NCBI GenBank assembly: GCA_900239685.1 | Contig: OENT01000005.1 | Coordinates: 1 to 64,000, forward strand | Direction of reading: 5' to 3' | DNA from: Rotaria macrura | Lineage: Eukaryota > Rotifera > Eurotatoria > Philodinida > Philodinidae | Length of the DNA: 64,000 bases | In this document: positions 26,446-38,510 of the stretch, piece after piece | How positions within the stretch are numbered: position 1 is the first letter of the stretch | How the letters are laid out: each line of letters starts with the position of its first letter | Program-made: the position numbers and the translations under genes | Notes under the pieces: generated by a model | Database searches by the model: none | What the model was told of the DNA's origin: nothing | Seen by the model: only the letters and a program-made list of their open reading frames with translations

Positions 26446-27193
26446 ATTGATTGGGCACCCTATCATTTCGTCCCCGATCATTTTGTCCGATTGAAAAAAT
26501 GAATTGTGACGATTCTGTGTAATAGAGTCTCATGTGTTTCAATCTTCTTATTTTAATATATAAAAAATATAGCTACGAATGAATAAAAGTTCAAGAATTC
26601 AATGTCGCGTTAGCAGCCACGAGGGCAAGATACTCCCCAAAAGATTCGAAATTATAAGGAGCAAAAATTCATTTTAATCGTGAATCATGAACAGCATATA
26701 TCTTCTTTTTGGGTTTAGGCTCTTGCCCCACTCGACGTTGTCCAATGTGGATATCAATGTATGAACGAGGAAAAGACCAATTCGAACAGTCACACCCATT
26801 TTCTCTTGCAGTCGCGGCTTTCACATCGAAAAATACGTTTTTCATCAGTCAATCGGTGTTGCGTGTACACAAATCCATCATGATACACAATCAGATTTCC
26901 TCTTTTACTCTCTAAAATTTCAATATCCATCATTTAGTCGTATGGTTAACAACACTTGCTAAACAGGAAAGGAGAAAACGTTTACGTCGTGGATAAGATT
27001 TCAGTGTAAATGTTTCCTTTCTTTTCTTTTTTGTCTTTTGTTGAAGTTAGCTAAGCATATCAAAGAAGGAGTAGGGGCAAACTGTAGAGAAACATAGTGT
27101 ATTTTACAAAATATGTTTCGGACGAAATGATCGGGGACGAAATGAATTTGGGACAAAATGAACGGGGACGAAATGAGTGTCCACCATTGACTG
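26446..27193. mobile_element. Non-autonomous DNA transposon with imperfect 8-bp target duplication
   Basis: The body 26454-27185 (732 bp) starts GGCACCCTATCATTTCGTCC. The complement of its right end starts GGTGGACACTCATTTCGTCC. Flanks are ATTGATTG (26446-26453) and ATTGACTG (27186-27193), 7 of 8 matching, as in hAT-like insertions. The right end carries three degenerate copies of a GGGACGAAATGA unit; the left end carries the complementary CATTTCGTCCCC and TTTTGTCC. No transposase frame is seen. The TTCGTCCCC motif is shared with the 16.2-17.1 kb element, suggesting related families. Confidence 0.62.
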
Positions 27194-28286
27194 AGATAAA
27201 ACAGTTCGAGATACAAAATATGAAAGATAAAGTTATTGGTTTCAACACTGTATCATCGTGTATATAAATGCCAAGCGAGTGACATGCATAGATCGAAATA
27301 TAGAAAACACTTTTCCACACCACTTTTCAGTATTCAACAATGTTCTATGCGACATTCAGCTATTTTCGTTTACTAAACGAATAATGCTTACAAGAATGGT
27401 CTTTCGGCGAAAAATTATTTTCGTGTGCCCTTTGTAAATAATACTCATGTTCAAAAAATCTGTAATAATATATAGCCATAAGTCGATTCAGAACTTATAA
27501 CACGATAAGAGCCCCTAGTTGCCTACTAGCTTCAGTCACGTCTCATTGTAGAGCCAATAGGCACTTGAACGATGGTTAAACCTTCAAGCGGTTTCATTGT
27601 TGACTTCACAAGTCGTTTCATTCGGCTTGAAAAAATTTCATTAATTAGTTTCTTTCAATCTGCTTTAACGCCTAGAATTACATAGATGTTCTAAAACTGT
27701 TATTGATGAAGAAAATGAAAGTGAATGAGTTATAAAATATTTTGAACTATTAATAGAAGTATTCATGGCAAATAGTCTATACGAAAAATAGCATGACGAT
27801 TTTCTCATGGTGTTCTTGATTGATCATACATGTGTTCGGAACAATCAGTGTAAGATTTTTAATCATTTTTGTTCTTTCTCATCAAAATTTTGTTTCATTT
27901 AAGAATAGATCCATCAGCCATTTCGTATAGTTTTAATATAATTTATTTTCCAGATAAATGTAAACTAAACCGCTATCTCTATTGTTCAATGTGCATTCTA
28001 AGGTGATCACCGAGGATATTCTATTGAGAAAAAAAATAGTTAATTAACTGTTTACAGCTGTCATTTACTTTAAACCTTATCATTCTTTATCGATGCATAG
28101 CAATTATAAAAAAAACGAGAACATGAAAAACAACCCAGGACACTTTTCTTTCCTTCTAATGCTTATTATTTTGACGTTAACATTGTATAATTTAAATAAG
28201 GATTTTTTTTTCTTTCTCTGCCGTATTGTTTTTTGTTTTTGTTGTTTTCATTCTTTTTTGAATGGTGCCGCACAGCATCATAAGTA
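27194..28286. other. 5' flank of vasohibin, no other gene
   Basis: AT-rich sequence with no recognisable exon. A pyrimidine- and T-rich stretch (28207-28262) lies just upstream of the vasohibin ATG and may be 5' UTR or a 5' intron end. Confidence 0.45.
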
Positions 28287-30201
28287 ATGATGGCGATGAC
28301 AATGTGTGGTTATGAACCAATGCGCAGTGGAGATGTTATATTGTTCTATGTCAATCGTGATGGTCTTCCTTTATCAGATCGATGTACTGAACGTATGTGG
28401 ACTTTTTGCATGGAACAATATCCAAAAAGTGAGTTGTTCATTTATTTCGTTAGTGGTATTTTCTCCACAGTTGAAATAAGATTTCGTCTTTTTTCTTTTG
28501 TGATTCTTCTTGATGAACAAAAACATTTTCTCTTGTTTGTCAAGAGACAGTTTGGGCAAGTGTGCATCGCATACCACAGAAAGATTTTACGAAAATCTTT
28601 CGTTGTTTCGTAACTTTCACTTTTAAAAATTTATTGCTGTTTTTCCATGTAAATATTTTTAAGAACGACAACTGAACTTGTAAAGTTTCTTCAAAAATTG
28701 TACGATCAAACATCAATTGTTGGACATAAATTGTGGCACTTGAAAAGAAAATGAATTTCTCAAGCTTCAATTTCAATTGCTCATTAGTAGGATGGAATGC
28801 TTTCAATAGAGTTTCTTTACTAAAAGGAAAGAAAAAAACAGTTGCCTTTGAAATGTATTCCAACACAACATCGTAACTCTTTTGTTGCTTTTTCTTCCTC
28901 CGAGCAACGAACAAATACTCGAACTTTGTAGTAATTCATAGAATAACAGTCATCGAACAAGGTCTTATAGATTGTGATGGTCCATTACATTGAAATAGAA
29001 TAATTGTTGTTATGAATAATATACTAAATGTTTTATATATTAATTGATTGCATGATAAAATTTTTAAATTCTCGAAATATTCAAGGAAATATATTGTTGA
29101 TACTAATGGACACGAAATGACTGAGAAAATTCGTCGATCATGAATATTATTAATCAGATCATACATTTTTACTATTTTTCATAAAGTAAAAGAAAAGAAT
29201 TTTCATTTATTTCTTAAGATGCATTAGAAATAAAAACTGTACGCGATCGCATTGTCGATTATCCTCACATAGCTCATGCCGATCCACCTTATCATGTAGC
29301 AATAAATCCTCGTTTGAGCCTTCAAGAAAAATTACAACAAATACAATCTTATATTCAACGTCTGGAATATAACTACACTGGTATGCAATTTTTTGATCTT
29401 AATCCAAATCGTCCAATATCCGGTTTAATGGATACTGCGCGACTTGTGTAAGAAGATACTATGTAAACAAAAATAAAATCAATATTTAATTCTCTTTTTC
29501 TTTCTTTCTTTCATTTTAGAATGACAGAATCATTACCAATAAAATGTTTTGAAGCATTTCTAATAGCTATTTATTTAACCACGGGCATAACAGGTCTAGA
29601 ACGTTTCAACATATCATTTAAGACACGTTTCAATTCTATTGTCTATCGTCATATTGTTCTTGGTGTTAAATATGGACAAATATATGGTGCAGTAGGTTTA
29701 AGTCGTCGTACGGATCTTGCGTATAAACCATTAAATGGCACATATGAACGTTTATCAACATTGGTTGATGATTTTTTAAATGCATATAAAAACTATGGAC
29801 ATACAGTTTTACGCGTGAAAATTGGCTTACCAATCGTACATGATTTAAAATCCTATTTAACAATAAACTGGCGAGCACTGGTTATTCTACCAAGTAAAAC
29901 TGACAAAATTGATTATGAACGTGAATTAGATAAAGTTGTTCGTATATGGAGACAAATGAGTGTTTATGTCTCATATCGTTCGGGCGTACCATTAGCATCA
30001 ATGGTGCAACCAACAAATACACTTATAACAGCAGCATCATTACCAAATCGCTTACATTCAATATCATTTCGATCGAGTCGTGAAACATCATTGAATTGTC
30101 GTCGATCCGCTAAGAAAACGGTGACAACAACAACGACAACATCCAATGACAATTCTATGACTGAGAGAGATCAATCACTTCCCTGTGTGATTCGAGTTTG
30201 A
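28287..30201 (+). CDS. VASH: Vasohibin-type tubulin tyrosine carboxypeptidase
   Basis: Three exons (28287-28428, 29219-29447, 29520-30201) join in phase to 350 residues. The transglutaminase-like cysteine-protease core is complete. The N-terminal block FYVNRDGLPLSDRCTERMW is followed by YNYTGMQFFDLNPNRPISGL, then SLPIKC with catalytic Cys133, YRHIVLG with His168, and GLSRRTDL with Ser185. The spacings Cys-His 35 and His-Ser 17 equal those of human VASH1 (C169, H204, S221, from memory). The family removes the C-terminal tyrosine of alpha-tubulin in complex with the small chaperone SVBP. No SVBP-like frame was seen in this window. The C-terminal 60 residues are basic and Ser/Thr-rich, ending CVIRV, and are not conserved. 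Intron 1 is 790 nt. The first ATGs cluster (MMAMTM), so the exact start is open by a few residues. Confidence 0.95.
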
Positions 30202-30456
30202 TTGAATTCTATGTTTTTTTTAAATATAAACAAAAGAAGGAGAAACAAAAAAAGAAGAAAAAATACAGAGGTATCAAGGCGTGCTTAATGTGTACATATA
30301 TGTATATATATATATGCATATAACTGGAAGAAAAGCGAGGGGTCACACGCATGTACAAAGCATTCAGATATAACTTTGAAAAACAAATTAACGATAGTTT
30401 CTAATTATCATCATCTAGTCTTTATATTAATAATTCAAACTTTGTACATTTTTTTG
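30202..30456. other. Convergent 3' ends of vasohibin and the Shisa-like gene
   Basis: A 255-bp spacer between convergent genes with a short (TA)n microsatellite at about 30295-30320. Both 3' UTRs must end here. Confidence 0.5.
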
Positions 30457-32857
30457 TTACATAGGCCGAGCCATTGATATTCCCTGATTGTTATGCACAG
30501 CATCGTCATACGGTGGTGGGCCTCCTAAAATTAAGATAGAAAGTTATTTAATTTTTAAGAATTCATGTAACATTAATTAAATAAACGCTATGAAATTCTT
30601 TCATACGACATGTCATGTAAAGACTTTATTTCAATTTTTTTAGTAATGTATATCTTTTTTCTTCCTCTATCTACTGTAGTTCTGTGTTTTTTTAATAATT
30701 GATTTCATATTTCTATCCGAGAGAAACTTCAATATAATTGACATGCTTTCATTCGATTGCCATTCGACAATCATATTTCTAAATGAAATGAAATGAACTA
30801 ACAAACTTCTACTAAATTGATTTGCTAAAGTCAGCAAAAGATCATTCACCCGAATAGTTTATATGAAAGCACTAGTTGCATTATCTAACAAATAGAAAAC
30901 AGCTGTTTATTATTTTTTTTCTTTGCATGTAATGTAGCGAAGTGTAAAACAAGAACAAGAAGATGAGAAACAGAGATAAATTTTATCCATAAGAAAAGAA
31001 ACAAACAACAAGTATGGTCTATAATATTTTTCTCATATTACATAGTATTTCGAATGCATGCATATTGAATTGAAATTAGCCGTTATTTTTTAACGCATTA
31101 GCTTATATTTCATGCATACGAGTCTAGTGAATTATTAGCAATTAATAGGTACGATGAATGTTAACAGCACGCATCTATAGAACATATATTTTGTTGATTG
31201 AAGAATATCATCATTATTTTTATTCTATTGAAAGACATGTAAAATAACATCTGTATTTTTACCTTCTTTAGCAAGATAAGGATTGCATGATTGCTGATTG
31301 GGTGCATACTGCATTTGTTGCTGAGCTGGATATGACATTGGTTGTTGTGGTGGGTAAGGCATCTGCTGTTGAGCTGGATATGCCATCGGTTGTTGAGGTG
31401 GATATGTCATCGGTTGTTGAGGTGGATATGCCATTGACTGCTGAGGTGGATAAGGCATTTGATATGATTGTCGATAAGAATTCTGATTTCCGTCATAGCC
31501 GTCTGGCGGAGCTGCATATGGATTTCCAGTTGGCGGCGGGGGATAACCCATCGGTGGTGGTGGTGGATGATAAATAGGAGGTATGTTTTGTTCATCAACT
31601 GGTGGTTCCATTGGAACCATTATAACATCTTCTACAATTACATTAAGACATAAAATGAAAAGAAAGATTAATAATTAAATTTCAATACTTCGTTTTTGTC
31701 GAAGGCGTCTAACAAAAAGAGCTACGGCAATAATAATCATGATTGCTACTAGCAGTATCCAACCAAAGTTCGAAGAACGATGAAACGTACCGCTAATTAG
31801 ATTAAAATAATTTTGTGAGTGAAAACGATTACTGCTTTTTCTTCTGATATGTATCAATTCACAATGACAAACCTCGATCCTTCACGATCACGAGTACAAC
31901 AGTATTGTTTTCCATTTTCACCACAACAATACTTTGCTTCATATGGAAATCCATTCAATGGACAACGAAACTGTCCATATTGTGTTCCGTTCATGTCTTC
32001 ATTGTTTGTACACGTTTCTCCAACTGAATGCAGAAAAAAAACCGACATTTTAAATTTATGATGATTGAATTTGGAAGATATTTAATGAAAGTTTAGATTC
32101 GTCATCCAATAAGAATATTTCACGATGAAATTAATTTCTACTTAGCTCTCGAAGAATAGGATCAAATCAAATACCTGAAATATTCAGGTTCTTTCCTATC
32201 GATCGGACTCATCGCTTTGACATTGAGAAATTCTATTGGTTTTCTTTTTCGGTTAGAAAAAAGGTATTATCAACTGAATTAATTTTTTTCCATATTCCCA
32301 CAGTTTGTATCAATTGAATGATATCATGAAACTAGTTGAATCATTTTCAGAATCACTCTATCTCCATAACTTACCTCCATAACCTGGCTCATAATATCCT
32401 GGTCTTGAATGGTAGGACGGTGACATTTGTCTCATTAGAGAATATGCCGCTACACCTCCTAGTGCTCCCGCACCAAAACTTAGAGCGTTGCTTTTAAAAC
32501 TACTTCCTGAGCGACTAGAAATCAGAAAACAATTCATAGCAAGAAAACAACAATAAGATCAATCATATTACGTACGGTTTATTCATACTATTATAACTTC
32601 CATAATTATTTATTCGATTGTAACTCGATGAACCGCCAAATGTTCCTGCACCTTTTGAACCACCAAAAGTTCCGCCTCGGGAACCACCACCTTTCATTCC
32701 TCCACCTCTTCCACCTCCGAATCCTTTGCCATCAGTACAAGATGAAAATAAAACTAAACATAGGACATTTGACAATGCTTATCTAGTTGATCATTACAAT
32801 CTCACATGAAACGATAAATACAATATACAACCAATTGCATAGTCGAACTTCTTGCAT
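30457..32857 (-). CDS. Shisa/CX-module-like single-pass membrane protein with Gly-rich ectodomain
   Basis: Seven exons (32857-32806, 32753-32576, 32514-32375, 32023-31873, 31831-31689, 31631-31263, 30524-30457) join in phase to 366 residues. A signal peptide (MQEVRLCNWLYIVFIVSFLF) precedes a Gly-rich stretch (KGFGGGRGGGMKGGG...). Next comes a short hydrophobic segment, FGAGALGGVAAYSLMRQM. A cysteine module follows: C128, C144, CCG at 156-158 and CC at 165-166. The membrane span lies at about 198-214, followed by basic RRLRQKRK. The cytosolic tail is Pro/Gln-rich with about seven imperfect (M-x-YPPQQ) repeats and ends in a PPPYDDA motif, a typical WW-domain ligand. The CCG...YCC module, a TM segment and PPxY are hallmarks of Shisa-type adaptors, while the CX module (PF01705) is the alternative name for a similar Cys pattern. 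Shisa proteins modulate receptors, including AMPA receptors, or trafficking in the ER and endosomes. Which of these applies here is unknown. Confidence 0.8.
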
Positions 32858-33058
32858 ATCGTCGAAAAACAAAAATAATACGATGAAAAAGAATCTGAAA
32901 CATGGCAAATTTTTCTACGTGTACTCATAGAACCTTCGCTGAACCTGAGTGTACACATTAAATATACATATAAATCTCAATGAAAAGAAAAATACAACCA
33001 ATATGATGAAAGAAATTATGCGAGTCAATATGAATATCTTTATGCTAAGACTTAATCA

Positions 33059-33838
33059 TTACACATATACACCATTTAAATTTTGCACAGCTTCTGCATA
33101 CGGTGGAGGAGCTAAACATAAACGATTCATCTATTTCTTGAACAGTTTTTTTTAATAGCTTACAATCCGATGGCAAATTTACTGTAGTTTGATTCGCTAT
33201 TTGTGTTTGTTGATTGTTTGATCGTTCGGTTATTCCTTTAAAAAAAAGATCAAAATAACAGGTAGATAACGAGAAGAACCTCGCTTGAATGAGTCAATGC
33301 TCGAAAAAGGAAAAATTAATTAAAACACAATCAAGATCATGATCATTTTTCTTTCACCATAGATTCACATATTAGTAGCACGTTCGTTAGAATGATACAT
33401 ACGTTGTTCATCAAATTGATTGGCAGTGGCATAGGAATGGCCTAAACATTAAATGTAACAAACACTAAAATCTGTCGAAAACGATTTTAAGAACTTTAGA
33501 ACAAAATAAATTTTAAGTATTTGTTTTCTTCTTAATTCCTATCCAATGAAATGTAATCACATGTTTTTACATTACCCATAAAGTTTCATATATCAGCGAG
33601 CTACGGAAACTCAAGAGATTTCTTTATGGTAAAATAATGCTCTTGTTTGTTTATCTGTTATGGACCTCTATGATTTCTCTTTGTTTTTCCGATGAATCAA
33701 TCAAAGAAAAAATCAAAGATATACGAACCTTTTCGTTTTAAATAACGACGATAGTAGACAAGACAACATGCTACAAATAGCAGGAAGAGACTACAAGCTG
33801 ATATAATACTGATGATGGCACCAATAGCTCGACCACCA
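33059..33838 (-). CDS. C-terminal exons of a second Shisa-like membrane protein (partial)
   Basis: Four exons (33838-33729, 33441-33403, 33235-33164, 33111-33059) join in phase and encode, in order, GGRAIGAIIS..., a membrane span (IISACSLFLLFVACCLVYY), a basic stop-transfer (RRYLKRK), a polar linker (NQFDEQRITERSNNQQ) and a C-terminal PPPYAEAVQNLNGVYV. The TM-basic-PPPY order and phase 1 splicing before the PPPY exon match the neighbouring Shisa-like gene 200 bp downstream, so this is probably a tandem paralogue. The first listed exon needs an upstream exon ending in phase 2. I could not identify the exons for the signal peptide and cysteine module with confidence in 33.8-35.1 kb. The span given is therefore only the supported 3' part. 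Confidence 0.6.
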
Positions 33839-36800
33839 CTAGAATAATGAACATGGAAAACAAATGAATTTCACTATTCTTACGAAGGAAAAAACAACGT
33901 TCTGCTTGTTAAATTTATAATCACAACAAAAAGAAACCAAATAGATGATAGTTTAATCATAAAATAATTTTAGATACAAACTAATTAAGACAATGATAGG
34001 GAAACTATTTATAACGTGGTTTTCTTTTTATTTTAACCTTATATTAAGTTAATTTGTGAAATCTGCTGTTTTCTTATTATTTCTTATTGGACTTCTAAAA
34101 TGAAAGATTCTGTCTCTAAAATTATATTCAAACTATTGAACAAAGCAAGAATGACATACAGCATGATGATTGCAATAAAATCAACGTATTATTATTTGCC
34201 AATAGTATCTCGTGAATGTGTTCCAATGAATTACAAGCCGTACATCTATAATGCATAGATAAACATTAAAAATTGATTATTCAACACTTCGAAAAAAATT
34301 ATATTCATAACGAAGGAGCTGGCAGAGAGAAATTATATTTGTATTTTTAAACTGTTTTTCTGCTGTAGAGCAAGGCGCATTCGGACTGCCCATGAAATTG
34401 CCACTATGGTATAGAGACGCAAGAAAAAGAGTAGAACGACAAGAAAAAAATGCAAGAATACACATACAAACTCTGTCAACTACGAATGAGAAATCCAAAA
34501 ACAGAACAGGAAAAAACGAGCAAGAAAATAAGAAAAAGAAAAAATACCTTTCCCAGAAGGAGTATTATTAGTTTTGTCGTTGTCCTTTAAGAAAAATCAT
34601 TATTGGTTATAAATAGGTAACCGATATGTGTCGCTGATAATCATTAAACTCTATAGTGCTCATTGATAATACGAGGCATACATATATATATATATATACT
34701 TTCTGTAGCATTCGAAACAGCGTGAATACTTGATTTCAGAAAATACCTAATACACGACTGGAATGTATCAGTTGGACGATACTCAATGGAGATTAAACAC
34801 ATGTCAAATAAACTTACATGTTTGTTAATTATGAAAATATCCACAGAAAGAGAAATATACTCACATTCGATTGACATCAAACCAAAGGTTGAAAATCAAG
34901 AGAAAAAGAAAAGATTTTGATACAGAAATAAAAGCACGAGTATAGTTGTAAAACAATATGACTTCTAATACACCTTGACGTTCTGATGACTCAAGAGGAT
35001 AAATGAAACAAAAAAACAAGATCGATAGTTTTCGTCGTGTTAGTGCAACTTTACTGAAATTCACTATTAGTGGGTAAATGAAATCAAACGACTCAACGAG
35101 CACGATGTTTGATTTTAATTATATCCAACTAATTTCAGATAAGTAGCAAATAATGCTTAGATGAATGTGAAATGTTTCATTTCATTCATAATTTCAACAT
35201 AGTATTTGCTTGTACAAAAGCTGCATCTTTATTCACGCAACAAAAAATACAGATCATTTTGTGTATTTAATTCTACTACGCATAAAAAATTGTCATCTAT
35301 GAATAGATTTTACTCATAAAAAAGTAAACAGATCTATATATACAGATTTGAAGCATTCTTATCTAGAATAGAAGTTCTTTTGTTTTCGTTTCTAGGTTCT
35401 ATGAGATCAAGTTGGATTAATCAATAGTTTTCAAAGCATTTAGCAGTTTTCTGCAAGAATTTAAAGCTAATTTCATGATGTTATCGTTTATGAAAAAACA
35501 ATTCGTTTGAACTTACATTTTGTTTTATGTTTTTCTCCCAACGGTAATACTTGTAATGAGTCATGTCTTGATTTCACTTCAAGTCACGTACGTACGTCTA
35601 ATTCTTTTTGAAGAATCACATCATGAGATCATATGATAGGTCTGTTGATAAAATCGATCGATAATTTTTCGTTGTCAATTATTGCATATTGGAAATCAAG
35701 CATATTTCCCTTTTTTTGGATAAGCAAAATTCTAATGAATCAATGTATTTATTTCAACAGTTGCCTATTCCACGTGACGTGACAAATAGCAAACGACATC
35801 TATAATCTTTGTTCTATACAGAAAATCTTTGTTTGTGTAAACTGTTCAGTTTACAAAAATGAGCCTATGGTGTTAATTTGGCATAGAAAGCAATAAATAG
35901 AGCCACTGGTTTCAATCAAAGGAATTTGTCTGCTAAATATTAATGTTTATTTATTTATTTACTTGAAAAATGTCAACTGATTCGCATAGAAGTTTACATT
36001 TGCATGAGATAACTGCAATTCTGTATTGTTTGAATGCTTGTCTTGATAATTTGGTTCCTGTTCTTGTTTACTAATCTGTAATATCTAATACTATGTTAGG
36101 TTTTTTCTGGATAATTAGTTAACAGGAATTACGTTTCTCAGCATGTTCGAATAACTAGATTTCATGATTTATCATTTGAAGATTTGATGGTCGCATTGTA
36201 GAAATACTACAATATATCAAATAGTAATTTATTCGACATGAAAACAATATTGTCAACGAAACAATCAATGTTTCATACTCGTAGATTTATACTGTAAAAG
36301 ATAAATAAATGAATCATCTTTTTTTTTTACAAGGGTTATAATATCGTTTGTTTTCATCTGTTGATTTACTGGGCAATTAAAATAAATAAGGACGATACGG
36401 AAGAGAAAAAACAGATGGGGATGTTATATAAAATAAAGCCTTGTCGCATATCTTAATCTATATCATATAACATCAATTGAAAGTCAAGTATCATTGATCA
36501 ATAAATATTCACATGAAATCGATTTCGTAGATTTAATAAAAAATCTTATTATTCAACATGTCCGATAGAATCTATAATACGAAGAATTAATCGTGTATTT
36601 TTCACAGTTATTTTTTCTCGATTCATCGTTGTTTTTTCATATACTAAACTGACTTAGCATTTTGTCGAAGAGAAAAAGTTGATATATCTTGCTGCGTCGG
36701 TTTTTTTTCCTCGTGTAAATAGAGATGAAGAAAGAGAGGAGGCGGAAATACTTGACTGCGGCTGAAAAAGAGATGATAGAAGAACAGCAACAAGAAGAAG

Positions 36801-38444
36801 AAGGGATGTGGTCTGTTTCTAGCAATACAAATAAGAACGTCTGTCAGTTATAGTGCCATAATAATCTTCGTTTTTTTTCTTCTCGCTATCGAGCAGTTTT
36901 TTTCTTGAGCAAATACTTCCTCAACTCTTCTCTATTGTTAGTTTTATATAACAATAGTTTTCAGTTTGCACGTTCACATCTATGTTTCTTATCTAAATTT
37001 CAATGGTTCTCTACAAGGAAATCACGAAAGAGGTAAGTTGTCACAAGAGATCGAACTTGTAATAGAAATGAAATTCTTTTTTATTGTCTCACGAGATTTT
37101 AAGTTTAAGTTTTTTTTCTTTGTCCTTTCAACGCACCTACTTAAGAAGTTGAAGGGTAAGCCTTCATATGTGTGACAGAGATTGATTCCACTTCAGAATT
37201 TTTATATTTCATATTGACATGACTAAACTTCTATATCGTTAATAGTCTTCTAATCCGATTAATGACCTTAACTGACACTTGACATGCGATTGTAGTTCGA
37301 TGAAAATTCGTTACGATTCACGAACCATTACTTAAGTTTTCTTTATTGAAAACAAATCAATTGACTATTACTTTTATAATTATTATCCATATATAACAAA
37401 ACAAAGCCTCATTTTCGTTTACATATCCGATTTTATTGACAAGAAATGTTGTACGTTTATAGTATGAAACAACTGTTATTAGAGAATTATATTATCATAT
37501 ACAACAATTGAATACATATTTCATCAATATACGAGAATTAATCTATGAAAATGTAATATCTCATGATAAACAATGACGCAATGATCCAATGAATAATGAA
37601 TTTTTAAGCTTAAAATGTCTACAAAAAGAAACTGTTAGAATTAGAATAGGATAACTTGTTAATTGATACAAAAATTTTAGAAAATAAAATCAATTAGAAA
37701 AAAATAGAATTAAAATTTTGAATATTGTACAATAGAACTAGTGTAAATTATCGTTGTTTTCTTTCTTATTTTTTTTTCAATGAATTACTTGAGTAATAAG
37801 ACTTAGCATTCGTTTGATATGATTCATAAAAGTATTTGACCTTTCAAGTGATAGTAACATAGAATCAAGTTTGCATGATTCATAACTTTACTCTTCAATG
37901 TGGAATGAACACATTCTCTAGAGCATGTCGAACCAATACTGCTGGTGTCCATCATAAATTATAACAATGGTAGCCATTTACTAAGTGTCTATAATGTGTT
38001 GTATGTGTGGCAGTGCCATACATGCTTCGTCATCTAAATACAGCCAGCTTACTGGTCATTTTCTGGTTAAGAACATTGAACAGAAAAGAGAAAGGACGAG
38101 GAAAAAAACGAAGAGGCTGCAGTGTTAACTGAACAGAACAGACGAGAAAGAAAGGAGAAGAAGAAGATGAAGAGATTTTTTTTTGCTGATTCTTTTCTTT
38201 TTCTTCTTTTGGACCATTGAACACAGACTGCAGAACATCGGACACATATATTTGTGATCGGGTCGAACGTGTTCTATGTTGATTTTTACTCGCCTTCTTT
38301 TCTCATTCATTTACAATAGAATCGATTTCCTGGAAGAATACTAAACGTAATAATAGTCAATTCTCGTTCATTTTTTTTAGAATACGATTGAATTTCATCA
38401 TTTTTATCATCATCATTTTTTTTCTTCTTCTACTTATATTTCAG
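33839..38444. other. Mostly intergenic; unresolved exons of the Shisa-like gene and the talin 5' region
   Basis: Contains no recognised complete gene. The first kilobase should hold the missing 5' exons of the minus-strand Shisa-like gene; possible exon-like pieces with splice sites (34584-34548, and one near 34410) did not join in phase. A (TA)n microsatellite lies at 34682-34699. On the plus strand a strong donor (GAAAGAG/GTAAGTTG at 37032/37033) upstream of talin may end a 5' UTR exon spliced to the acceptor at 38444. This last point is inference. Confidence 0.4.
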
Positions 38445-38510
38445 AGGTATGTTTGCGAACGAACAAGTCAAAATAACGAACAACAGCAACGAACAAGTAT
38501 TGATAGTGGC

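Noticed and set aside
31287..31577. Val/Asp-rich plus-strand frame
   Set aside because: Antisense of the Pro/Gln repeat region of the Shisa-like gene.
34110..34255. Possible cysteine-containing exon for the second Shisa-like gene (minus strand, CTACNSLE...SSCCMS)
   Set aside because: The acceptor is plausible, but no good donor in the phase needed to join the TM exon at 33838 was found.
38388..38510. Hydrophobic N terminus (MNFIIFIIIIFFLLLLIF) in frame with talin
   Set aside because: The stretch is the T-rich polypyrimidine tract of an intron ending in TTTCAG at 38444. Talin is cytosolic and has no such segment.
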